Under the pieces are notes generated by a model. It ran no database searches. It had not been told where the DNA came from and worked only from the letters and a program-made list of their open reading frames with translations. This document shows positions 43,245 through 51,223 of a stretch of DNA of 64,000 nucleotides, piece by piece. Made by a program: the position numbers and the translations under genes. The first letter of the stretch is position 1; each line of letters starts with the position of its first letter. The stretch lies in the NCBI GenBank assembly GCA_963741615.1, contig CAVUIU010000030.1, forward strand, positions 558,001-622,000. Reading direction: 5' to 3'. This stretch comes from UBA9676 sp963741615 (GTDB lineage Bacteria; Actinomycetota; Actinomycetes; Streptosporangiales; Streptosporangiaceae).

Positions 43245-43571
43245 CTTCCACCTCCCGGCGGTCAGCCCCGGGTACCTCTGGCGGCCCTTGCAGCTCCGGG
43301 CGAGAGCCGTGACCAGCCGCTGGCAGTCCTCTCCGGGCGAGCCGTCCGGGACTCCGCGGGCGATTTCTCACGCTGCTCGTTTAGATGCCCAAAGCCAGGC
43401 CCGTCAGGCATCCGATAGCCGAGTCGGCAGGCATTTCGCCGGCGGCCAACCTGATCGGATCGCTTGACCACACCGGAGCTTGGTCACCGTCGGCTTTCCT
43501 GGTGACATTCGGCCCTGCCGGCGCTCGCGCCCGGTGCGGATGATGGAGGTGGAAGCGAGCGAAGGACGAGG
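43245..43571. other. Intergenic region between divergent glgC and flavodoxin genes
   Basis: No gene is supported. GTCACC-N12-GGTGAC (43483-43488 and 43501-43506) overlaps TGACC-N12-GGTCA (43465-43469 and 43482-43486), giving a chain of GGTSA half-sites. No convincing -35/-10 pair was found on either strand. Confidence 0.4.
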
Positions 43572-44099
43572 GTGACGACCATGCGCGCGGTGGTGGTCTA
43601 TGAGTCGATGTACGGCAACACGCACCTGGTTGCCGACGCCATTGGAGCCGGGCTCAGGCCCGCCTTCGATGTCAGTGTCGTTCCGGTGTCACAAGTCAGC
43701 CCGGCGGTTCTCGCCGACGCTGACCTGGTGGTGGTCGGCGGGCCGACGCACGCTCACGGTATGAGCCGGGCAGCCACCCGCAAGGCGGCTGTCGAGGCCG
43801 CGAGCAAGCCGGTCAGCCCTCTGAAACTTGAGCCCGACGCGCTGGGCCCGGGGTTGCGCGACTGGTTCGGCACGCTGGGCCGCTACCCGGTCAAGGCGGT
43901 CGCCTTCGATACCAGGATGCACGGGCCTGCCGCACTGACCGGCCGGGCGTCGAAGGGGGTGGCCCGGTTGCTCCGCGAGCACGGGTTCGACGTGGTCGCG
44001 GAGCCGGAGAGTTTCCTGGTGACCAAGCAGGACCAGCTAGACCCGGAGGAAACCACCCGGGCGCGCGACTGGGGAACCAATCTGGCCAGTTCCTGGTAG
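43572..44099 (+). CDS. Flavodoxin-domain protein
   Basis: 175 residues. The FMN phosphate loop is YESMYGNTHLVADAI and the second flavin loop is VVGGPTHAHGMS; SFLVTKQDQLDPEE is the C-terminal strand. GTG 43572 has AAGGA five to six bases upstream; an ATG three codons in is the alternative. A single-domain electron carrier or menaquinone-dependent protoporphyrinogen-oxidase-like protein. It stands alone before a CoA ligase gene. Confidence 0.85.
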   Translation: MTTMRAVVVYESMYGNTHLVADAIGAGLRPAFDVSVVPVSQVSPAVLADADLVVVGGPTHAHGMSRAATRKAAVEAASKPVSPLKLEPDALGPGLRDWFGTLGRYPVKAVAFDTRMHGPAALTGRASKGVARLLREHGFDVVAEPESFLVTKQDQLDPEETTRARDWGTNLASSW

Positions 44100-44196
44100 C
44101 GCCGGTGACGGGCTGCATACGCGCAGCCCGGCGGAGCGCTCGTCCCGGGGCCGGGCGGCGTCATAGGGTGAGTTACCCCTTCGTTACAGGAGCGTC

Positions 44197-45720
44197 ATGA
44201 GCTTCAACCTGGCCACCATGCTGCGGGAGTCCCGCGACGCCAAGCCGGACCACCCGTTGTGCCACATCAGCGACCTGACCTTCACCTATGCACAGGTTGA
44301 CGAGATCTCCGGGCGCGTGGCCAGCGCCTTGCTCGGCGGTGGGCTGTGCCGGGGCGACAAGGTCGCCGTGCAGTTGCCGAACCTGCCGCAGTTCATCTTC
44401 ACCTACTTCGCCATCCTCAAGGCCGGCCTGGTGATGGTCCCGCTTAACCCGCTGCTGAAGGCGCCCGAGGTCGCCTACCAGCTGCAGGACTCCGAGTCCA
44501 GGCTGCTGATCACCTTCGAGGGGTTTGCGGCGGAGACGGTCGCCGGCGCCCGGCAGGCCGGGAACGTGCCCACGTACGTCGTGAACCTGCCGGGCAGCGA
44601 CGAGCGGCCCGAGGGCACCAAACACTACGACGAGCTCTACTTCGCCGACGATACCGGGGAGATCGAGCCCACCAACGCCGACGACACCGCGGTGATCATC
44701 TACACCAGCGGGACCACCGGCAAGCCCAAGGGCGCCGAGCTCACCCATTTCCAGCTGTACATGAACTGCACCGTGGCCGGCGAGCTGTTCGGCTTCGAAG
44801 ATGACGACATCGGGGTCGCGGTACTCCCGATGTTCCACGTGTTCGGCCTTTCCAGCGTGCTCAACACGGCGGTGCGGTTCGCGGGCACGCTGGTGCTCGT
44901 TCCCCGGTTCGAGGCCGGCCCGGTGCTCGACGCGATCGAGCGGCACCGGTGCACGATCTTCTCCGGCGTCCCGACCATGTACTACGCGCTGCTGCAGGCG
45001 GACGTGGCCGCCCGGGACCTGTCGTCGCTGCGGGTCGGGATTTCCGGCGGCGCCGCGATCCCGGGCGAGGTGATCCGTGCGTTCGAGGAGAAGTTCCCGG
45101 GCGTGGTCATCCTGGAGGGCTACGGCCTGTCCGAGACGGCCAGCACTACGACGTTCAACATCAGTGCGGAGCAGCGCAAGGTGCTGTCCATCGGCAGGCC
45201 CATCTGGGGAGTGGAGGTCCGGGTGGTGGACGAGCAGGACAAGGCGCTCCCCGCTGGCCCGGAGAACATCGGCGAGATCGTCATTCGCGGCCACAACGTG
45301 ATGAAGGCCTATTACCGGCGGCCGCAGGAGACCGCCGAGGCGTTCCGCGGCGGCTGGTTCCACACCGGTGACCTGGCCTACGCCGACGAGGACGGGTACC
45401 TGTTCATCGTCAACCGCAAGAAGGACATGGTGATCCGCGGCGGCTACAACGTCTACCCGCGCGAGATCGAGGAGGTCCTGTTCACCCACCCAGCCGTGGC
45501 GGAGGCCGCCGTCGTCGGCAGGCCGGACCCGCGCCTGGGCGAGGAGGTGGTCGCGTTCGTCGTGCCCAAGCCGGGCGCGGACGCCAGCCCGGAGGAGATC
45601 ATCGCGTTCTGCCGGGAGCGGCTGGCGGCCTACAAGTACCCGCGCGAGGTCCGGGTCGCCGCCGAACTGCCGAAGGGGCCGACCGGGAAGATCCTCAAGA
45701 GGGAGCTGCGGGCGGGATGA
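44197..45720 (+). CDS. Long-chain-type fatty acid-CoA ligase
   Basis: 507 residues of the AMP-forming ligase family. P-loop IIYTSGTTGKPKGAELTH, A5 EGYGLSETAS, A7 GGWFHTGDLAYADEDGY, hinge VNRKKDMVIRGGYNVYP and the catalytic Lys in KGPTGKILKREL are all present. Complete active site, unlike many divergent members. It activates fatty or related acids; likely feeds beta-oxidation or lipid synthesis. Six bases from the convergent flavodoxin-like gene. Confidence 0.94.
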   Translation: MSFNLATMLRESRDAKPDHPLCHISDLTFTYAQVDEISGRVASALLGGGLCRGDKVAVQLPNLPQFIFTYFAILKAGLVMVPLNPLLKAPEVAYQLQDSESRLLITFEGFAAETVAGARQAGNVPTYVVNLPGSDERPEGTKHYDELYFADDTGEIEPTNADDTAVIIYTSGTTGKPKGAELTHFQLYMNCTVAGELFGFEDDDIGVAVLPMFHVFGLSSVLNTAVRFAGTLVLVPRFEAGPVLDAIERHRCTIFSGVPTMYYALLQADVAARDLSSLRVGISGGAAIPGEVIRAFEEKFPGVVILEGYGLSETASTTTFNISAEQRKVLSIGRPIWGVEVRVVDEQDKALPAGPENIGEIVIRGHNVMKAYYRRPQETAEAFRGGWFHTGDLAYADEDGYLFIVNRKKDMVIRGGYNVYPREIEEVLFTHPAVAEAAVVGRPDPRLGEEVVAFVVPKPGADASPEEIIAFCRERLAAYKYPREVRVAAELPKGPTGKILKRELRAG

Positions 45721-45726
45721 CCTCTG

Positions 45727-46209
45727 TCAGCCCGTGGTGGGGATGCAGGCCGCGAAGGCATCGACCTTGCGCTGCCAGCCCTCCTCCAGCGGCCCTTTGA
45801 CCCCGGTCACCGCGATCTTGCACTCGGCGACCTCGGCGAGTCCCTTGCCCTGCAAGATCTCGTTCATGATCGGGCGGATGCGCTGCCATGTGGCCATCTC
45901 CTGGTCGCTGGGCACCCGCCCGGTCCGCTTGTCCGGCTGCGGTGCGATCTCGGTGGTCAAGATGGCGTACTTGGTGCCGGCGGGCAGCCCCACCTTCTTC
46001 AGGAACCGGCGCATGCCGCCGATGGGCTTGCCCATGCGCCCGGGCGAGCTGAACAGGTACAGATCGGCCGACGGCAGCTTCTTCGGGCTCACCGCGCTGA
46101 TGTGATGGACGCCTACCGTGACGCCCTTGGCGGCCATCTGCTTGCTGAACTCCTCCGCGACCATGGCTCCGTTGCCGTATTTGGAGGCGTGCAGATACTC
46201 GATCTTCAT
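45727..46209 (-). CDS. Flavodoxin-like protein
   Basis: 160 residues: LHASKYGNGAMVAEEFSKQMAAKG resembles the FMN phosphate loop, and LYLFSSPGRMGKPIGGMRRFLKK the second loop. ATG 46209 follows GGGGGA, while an upstream in-frame extension has none. Probably a redox protein of the WrbA/flavodoxin fold; partner unknown. Confidence 0.8.
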   Translation of the reverse strand: MKIEYLHASKYGNGAMVAEEFSKQMAAKGVTVGVHHISAVSPKKLPSADLYLFSSPGRMGKPIGGMRRFLKKVGLPAGTKYAILTTEIAPQPDKRTGRVPSDQEMATWQRIRPIMNEILQGKGLAEVAECKIAVTGVKGPLEEGWQRKVDAFAACIPTTG

Positions 46210-46390
46210 GGCGCATCCCCCGCCTGAATCCAGTTCAGACTGGTCACTTCGCGTGTCTACCATCAGCATGGCGCGAGCTCGCTCCCGTGGGCCAGAGCCA
46301 AAAGTCACCTTTCACAGGCCACTCGCCGCACGCATCTCATGGCGCGCCGTGGGGGCGGCACAGGGCGCGGTCACGATTTCGTTATGCATC

Positions 46391-46912
46391 TCAGCGGGGC
46401 CGCGGTGGGCTCACCCATCGCATCTCGCCGTCATGCACGTGTCCCGTCGGCGACAGCCCGGCCGCGCGGGCGACCCGCTGGGAAGCCAGGTGACCGGGAC
46501 GAACATGGGCAATGATGGTCCATCCGGCCGCGTGGAGCAGGGCCACGAGGCTGCGTGCGGCTTCCTTCGCGTAGCCGCGGCCCTGGGCGGCGCTGGCGAC
46601 GACCCAGGCAACCTCGGCCGGGCCGGCCGCGGGACCGCCCGCAGGCAGCGTCGCCTGCACCGTCCCCACCGCCGCGTGGGTCTCGCGCGCGCGCATCACC
46701 CAGTTACCCCACAGCTGGTCACCGCTCGGCGAGTGGCGCACCGCCAAGCGTGCATAACGGGCAGCCAGGGCGGCCGCGCTCAACGGCGCGCCACCGGTGA
46801 ACTCGTGCAAGGAGACGTCGTCCAGCAGGGGCGCCAGTTCGGCGGCGTGGGCCACCTCAAGCGGCTCAAGGTCGAGCCGCTCCGTCTGCCAGCCCTGGTC
46901 AAGGTCGATCAT
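46391..46912 (-). CDS. GNAT-family N-acetyltransferase
   Basis: 173 residues of the RimJ/RimL-like group: TERLDLEPLEVAHAAELAPLL start, VAWVVASAAQGRGYAKEAARSLVALL (acetyl-CoA loop QGRGYAKEA), then HVRPGHLASQRVARAAGLSPTG. ATG 46912 chosen; ribosome site weak. Probably acetylates a protein N-terminus or small amine. Confidence 0.88.
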   Translation of the reverse strand: MIDLDQGWQTERLDLEPLEVAHAAELAPLLDDVSLHEFTGGAPLSAAALAARYARLAVRHSPSGDQLWGNWVMRARETHAAVGTVQATLPAGGPAAGPAEVAWVVASAAQGRGYAKEAARSLVALLHAAGWTIIAHVRPGHLASQRVARAAGLSPTGHVHDGEMRWVSPPRPR

Positions 46913-47087
46913 TCGCCGACCATAACCGTCCCGTTGACAACTCCGCGTGGAGGTGCGGCTCGCGGCGGGAGAGCGTGCTCCGAGCGGTGAGATGGGTACA
47001 GCCCCGCTGGGATGTCGAGATGGGCGGCGCAGTTCCGTCCTCATGGTGGGAGCGCCCACCGGGCGCGGCAACCGGAAGGACAAGATC

Positions 47088-47489
47088 ATGGACTGGAAGC
47101 TGGAAGTGGTGGTGGTCCCGGTCACCGACATCGACCGGGCGAAGAACTTCTACGTCGGCAAGCTGGGTTTTCATCTCGACGCTGACACCCAGCCCACCGA
47201 GACCATGCGGGTGGTGCACATGACACCGCCCGGATCGGCGTGCTCGTTGGTTATCGGGCCGACCCAGGTACCTGCGGGCACCGATCTGGGATCAAGCGCC
47301 AGCATGCAGCTGGTCGTCACCGACATCGAGGCGGCCCGCGCCCAGCTGGCCGGGGCTGGTGTCGAGGTGTCGCAGGTCCAGACGCTCGACCCCCGCGATG
47401 GCGGGAAGTTCGTCTTCTTCACCGACCCCGACGGCAACAACTGGGCCGTGCAGGAAATCCGGCAGCGGGTCGGGGCGCCGCTGGACTGA
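47088..47489 (+). CDS. VOC-superfamily (glyoxalase/bleomycin-resistance type) protein
   Basis: 133 residues with two beta-alpha-beta-beta-beta modules: VVVVPVTDIDRAKNFYVGKLGFHLD and LVVTDIEAARAQLAGAGVEVS...FVFFTDPDGNNWAVQEI. Metal-ligand pattern His/Glu is partial. GGAAGGA lies 8 bases before ATG 47088. The family includes lyases, isomerases and drug-binding proteins; the role here is unknown. Confidence 0.9.
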   Translation: MDWKLEVVVVPVTDIDRAKNFYVGKLGFHLDADTQPTETMRVVHMTPPGSACSLVIGPTQVPAGTDLGSSASMQLVVTDIEAARAQLAGAGVEVSQVQTLDPRDGGKFVFFTDPDGNNWAVQEIRQRVGAPLD

Positions 47490-47567
47490 CCACCCGGCGA
47501 CCCGCACACCAGCGCGGCCCGGCGAGCCGCTGCATCACCGCCCGGCATCCGCCGTCGGCCGGGGGTG

Positions 47568-47891
47568 CTACCAGGCGAGCCTGCCGTAGCCGCCTTCGCC
47601 GGTGGCCCATAGCCGGACCTGGTCATCGAGGGCGCGCATCACCTCCTCGGGCGGGGTCAGATAGTCCCAGGCGTGCAGCCACAGGATGTCGACGTGATCG
47701 GTACGCAGCCGCTGCAGCGATGCCTCAAGCGCCTGCACCAGGCTCTTGCGGTGATTGCCGCCGGCGTTGAGGTCGCCGTCGCGGACGTTGAGCGAGTATT
47801 TGGTGCCGACGACGAAGTGATCTCGGTCGGCCGCCAGCAGGTCGCCGAGGATCGACTCGGCGGTGCCGTTGGTGTACTTGTTGGCCGTGTC
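47568..47891 (-). pseudogene. Aldo/keto reductase remnant
   Basis: About 108 codons of an aldo/keto reductase, starting at DTANKYTNGTAE (normally near residue 50) and running through VVGTKYSLNVRDGD, LEASLQRLRTDHVDILWLHAWD and EEVMRALDDQV, then a few unrelated codons to a stop. The first 50 and last 150 or more residues are gone. The Tyr of the tetrad (NKY) is retained. It abuts a LysR remnant head to head, as if a deletion removed the shared promoter and both N-termini. Confidence 0.8.
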
Positions 47892-48648
47892 GCTGCGCGC
47901 CCAGTTGTTCCGGCGCGACCGGCGCCAGGTCGAGCTGACCGCCGCCGGCGCCGCGCTGCACCTGGTGGCCCGCGGCCTGCTCCAGGACTGGGACGACGGC
48001 GTCGCCGTGGTCGGTGACGCCGCCGCCCAGGACGCGCGGGTGCTGCGGGTCGGCACGCTGACCTCGATCGGGCGGGCGCTGTACCCCGCGATCACCGACC
48101 AGTTCGCCAAACGGCAGCGGGGCTGGCAGGTGGATCTCCATACCCACGGATGGGGCGAGCCGACAGCGGGCCTGCGGGACCGCGCCGCCGACGCCGCGTT
48201 CGTGTGGCTGCCCATTGACGCCGCCGAGATCGAGACCGTCGTACTCGCCACCGAACGGAGGTTCGTCGCGATCAGCGCCCGCCACCCGCTGGCAGACCGC
48301 CAGACCGTCGAATTCTCCGAGATCATCAACGAGCCGGTCGCCGCGCTGCCCGCCTCGGCGGGCTCACAGCGCGACTTCTGGCTGGCCGTCGACGCGCGGG
48401 CGGGCCGACCGCCACGGGTGGCCGCCGAGGTGAGCTCCGCCGACGAGAAATTCGAGATCGTGTCATCCGGCGCGGCGATAACGCTGCTGGCCGAGGGCAA
48501 CGCCGACATCTACTCGCGGGAGGGGATCGTCTGCATCCCGGTCAGCGGCCTCGAGCCGGCCCGGCTCGCGATCGCCTGGCGGCGCGGCGACCGCAGGCCC
48601 GCGGTCCGGGACTTCGTCCAGGCATGCCGCGAGGCGGCTGACACCTAG
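47892..48648 (+). pseudogene. LysR regulator remnant without its HTH
   Basis: Begins abruptly in the linker helix (LRAQLFRRDRRQVELTAAGAALHLVARGLL) and contains the whole LysR substrate-binding domain (VLRVGTLTSIGRALYPAITDQFAKRQRGW to AWRRGDRRPAVRDFVQACREA). About 40-50 residues including the winged helix-turn-helix are missing. An in-frame ATG at 47863 lies in the aldo/keto reductase remnant, so a truncated protein could be made but could not bind DNA as usual. Confidence 0.8.
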
Positions 48649-48816
48649 CTGCGGGACCTGCGGATGGGCCTGTTGGGTTACCACGGGCAAGGCCCGGCCG
48701 CGAAGGCGCCCGGGTGTCGGCTTGCCCATCTCACCGCTGGGCATGGCGCGCAGCGTCGTTCTGCTAGCCGCTTGCCTGGTCATGCGCTCTTACCTCGGTA
48801 TACGGAGGATTTGTCT

Positions 48817-48869
48817 TCACTTAGAACGGAAGTGAGCACGTTGCGGAGAGATTATCTATCAGTTACGCT
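48817..48869 (+). promoter_or_regulatory. Operator-like dyad and promoter before the TetR gene
   Basis: TCACTT-N7-AAGTGA (48817-48835), then TTGCGG (48841-48846), 17 bases, TACGCT (48864-48869). The stretch is notably AT-rich; the remainder of the gene-free interval from 48649 holds nothing recognised. A TetR autoregulatory site is the likely role. Confidence 0.45.
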
Positions 48870-48963
48870 CGGATCTGGAGAAAATTCCTCCGGCTAGATG
48901 GCCGTCACCCCGTATCCGGCGGCCGACAGGGATTGCCGGGCAGGCCGAAGGGAGCAGGATCCG

Positions 48964-49698
48964 GTGCCACGGACCCGGGACAGCAGGGAGCTACGGCCAC
49001 TGCGGGCCGACGCCCGCGACAACCGGCGGCGGCTGCTGGACGCGGCGCGTGAGGTGTTCATCGAGCACGGTCCCGGCGCCCCGCTCGAGGAGATTGCCCG
49101 GCGGGCCGGGACCGGCATCGCCACCCTTTACCGGCGGTTTCCCGATCGCCGCACGCTCATGCGGGACGTCGTCCTCGACGCCCTGCAGCGCACCGCCGAG
49201 GAGGCCGACCGGGCGGCCGCGGAGGAACCCGACCCGTTCCGCGCCCTCGCCCGCTACATGCACCGCGCCATCGACGTGCGCGCCGCGGCGGTCATCCCGG
49301 CCCTGCTCGGGGAGATCTCCCTCGACGACGAGGAGATCATGCGGGCCCGCGACACCTCGTCCGCCACCATCGAGGCGCTCATCGACGCCGCCCACCAGGC
49401 CGGTGCGCTCCGCCGGGACGTCACTTCCGGCGATATCGGCATGTTCATCGTGCGCCTGCGCCCGCTGCCCGGCGGGTTCCCCCGCCAGATGAACGACAGC
49501 CTCAGCCACCGCCACCTCGACCTGCTGATCGACGGACTGCGCCCGAGCCTCCAGCAGCCCGCTCTGATCGGCGGGCCGGCCATGACCTTCGAGGACCTGC
49601 GCCGCCTCCCCCCGCCAGGCCCCGGCGCCACTGACCAAGGGGCAGCGCGTCCCGGTGACGACCCGCAGCCAGCATCGAGCCCCACGGGAGGTGTGTGA
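48964..49698 (+). CDS. TetR-family transcriptional regulator
   Basis: 244 residues. HTH at about residues 17-60 (NRRRLLDAAREVFIEHGPGAPLEEIARRAGTGIATLYRRFPDRRTL), then a C-terminal domain with a Pro-rich tail of about 35 residues. GTG 48964 has GGGAGCAGGA upstream; an ATG at 48898 lacks one. The next gene, a membrane protein, starts three bases after the stop and is probably its target or co-product. Confidence 0.88.
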   Translation: MPRTRDSRELRPLRADARDNRRRLLDAAREVFIEHGPGAPLEEIARRAGTGIATLYRRFPDRRTLMRDVVLDALQRTAEEADRAAAEEPDPFRALARYMHRAIDVRAAAVIPALLGEISLDDEEIMRARDTSSATIEALIDAAHQAGALRRDVTSGDIGMFIVRLRPLPGGFPRQMNDSLSHRHLDLLIDGLRPSLQQPALIGGPAMTFEDLRRLPPPGPGATDQGAARPGDDPQPASSPTGGV

Positions 49699-49701
49699 CA
49701 G

Positions 49702-50130
49702 ATGACCTCAGCACAGCATGACGCCCAGGCGGCCACGTCCACTCCGCAGCTGGCAGCGCTGCGCGGCAACTGCATGGGAGCCGCGGTGCTGATCATTATC
49801 CAGTTCGCGATCGGCGTCGGCGTGAATCTCTACGTCGCGGTGCCGAAGCACACATCCTTCCTTTCGGCAGTCTTCGGCTCCGCCACGCTGGCGGCGCACG
49901 CCATCGTGGCGATCGTGCTGCTCGGGGCGGCGATCGGCGCCCTGGTCCGGGCCATCCGCTCCCGAAGGGCTGTTGTCCTCACGTCGGTCGGCCTCGCCGC
50001 AATCGTCGCCGCCGGGATCGCCGGGTCATCGTTCGCGGGCAACGGAAGCAGCGGCGCCTCGCTCGGCATGGCCCTGGCCGCCGCTGTCGCCATGTTCTGC
50101 TACCTGGCCGCGATCTTCAGCCTGCGCTGA
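49702..50130 (+). CDS. Four-helix membrane protein
   Basis: 142 residues with four hydrophobic helices (for example MGAAVLIIIQFAIGVGVNLYVAV and AIVAIVLLGAAIGALVRAI). GGGAGG ribosome site. Translationally close to the TetR gene upstream. Family not recognised; the topology resembles small drug-response or stress membrane proteins. Confidence 0.78.
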   Translation: MTSAQHDAQAATSTPQLAALRGNCMGAAVLIIIQFAIGVGVNLYVAVPKHTSFLSAVFGSATLAAHAIVAIVLLGAAIGALVRAIRSRRAVVLTSVGLAAIVAAGIAGSSFAGNGSSGASLGMALAAAVAMFCYLAAIFSLR

Positions 50131-50316
50131 CCGCCGCCGGGCCTGAGACCGCTGGCGACGGGATTGCGCCCCCCGGAAGGGGATGGATGGGAGGACAGCA
50201 TTCACGGGATCAGCTACTTCACCTGGTCAAATCCTGCACGCCTCAGCTGGTCGTATGCCGACCCGGGCGAGCAAGCGGTACGGATAGCTATCACGAGGAA
50301 ATGAAAACCCCGGTAT

Positions 50317-50739
50317 TCAGGTAGCGGGGTCGGGGAGGTCAGCCGGGTAGGTGACATGGGTTTCGGTGATAGTGGCGGGGAAGTCGCGCTGGTTGTTGGT
50401 GATGAAGCGGTCGGCGCCGAGGCCCACGGCAGTCGCGAGGTGGGTGGCGTCAGCTGCCCGGAGCCGGTAGCGGCTAGACAGGGCGGTCGCGAGCTCAGCG
50501 GTGGCCCGGTTGACTGGGCGCAGGTCGAGCCGGCTCAGCAGGCCTGCCAGGGTGCGGACCTCGTCGGGTGTGCCGTCGCGCAGTGGCTTGCTGAGTACCT
50601 CGGGGAGCAGGAGGACCGAGCCGGCGCCCGCTACCACACCGGGGCCAGCCGTCTTGAACAAGGCAGCCACCCGTTGACCGAGCGGGTGTCCGGGAATGGC
50701 AGCGTAGATGAGCGCGTCCGCGTCGAAGCAGTCCATCAC
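50317..50739 (-). CDS. vapC: VapC-type PIN-domain toxin
   Basis: 140 residues. PIN-domain acidic residues are in CFDADALIYA near residue 6, E in LLPEVLSKPL near residue 47 and D in RYRLRAADATHLATA near residue 97, with the closing NNQRDF. Mg-dependent ribonuclease that attacks tRNA or rRNA when free of its antitoxin. ATGA overlap of four bases with the antitoxin gene. Confidence 0.92.
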   Translation of the reverse strand: MMDCFDADALIYAAIPGHPLGQRVAALFKTAGPGVVAGAGSVLLLPEVLSKPLRDGTPDEVRTLAGLLSRLDLRPVNRATAELATALSSRYRLRAADATHLATAVGLGADRFITNNQRDFPATITETHVTYPADLPDPAT

Positions 50740-51026
50740 CGGGCGTCGCGGCTGGCCCGGATCTCGGCGATCAGTTCCTCAGCGCGCTGCTCGGTCAGGC
50801 CGGTGCCCTCATGCAGGGGCGTGGCGGTGGCTTCGGCGAGCAGTTGATGGATCCGCGCGGCCTCGTCCAGTGCTGCCTCTGCACGGCGAGCGCGCAACGC
50901 GTCGGGGCGGACCAGAACCGCCACAGGACGGCCATGTCTGGTGATTGTCACCTCCTCGCCGTCCTCGACGCGGTTGAGCAACTCGGGCAGCGCGGCCCGA
51001 GCCTCGGACGTGCTCATGGAGGTCAT
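50736..51026 (-). CDS. Phd/YefM-type antitoxin
   Basis: 96 residues from ATG 51026. N-terminal SEARAALPELLNRVEDGEEVTITRHGRPVAVLV is the Phd/YefM DNA-binding fold; the C-terminal half is the helical toxin-neutralising tail. An upstream in-frame ATG exists, but the promoter -10 lies between, so the shorter form is right. It represses its own promoter through the GTAC half-sites at 51031-51061. Confidence 0.92.
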   Translation of the reverse strand: MTSMSTSEARAALPELLNRVEDGEEVTITRHGRPVAVLVRPDALRARRAEAALDEAARIHQLLAEATATPLHEGTGLTEQRAEELIAEIRASRDAR

Positions 51027-51030
51027 GATG

Positions 51031-51061
51031 TTATTGTACTTCACTGTACAATAACGTACAA
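51031..51061 (-). promoter_or_regulatory. Promoter and operators of the Phd-VapC module
   Basis: -35 TTGTAC (51056-51061), 17 bases, -10 TACAAT (51033-51038) on the minus strand; AACATC then ATG follow, so the message is probably leaderless. TTATTGTAC-N6-GTACAATAA (51031-51054) and TGTAC-N6-GTACA (51045-51060) overlap: GTAC occurs at 51036, 51046 and 51056, one helical turn apart. Confidence 0.8.
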
Positions 51062-51223
51062 GAAGCTGGCTCAGCTGGCCGATTGCCACACCTTCCCGAG
51101 CTCCAGCACCAACGCGCTCAACGGGCAGTTCGCAGGCGCCAGCCCTCGGCGCTGACGCGGGGCCAGTGGGGAAGTGCGCACCGCCGGGAGGGACAGTGAG
51201 AGCATGTTGATTCGCCAGGAAGC

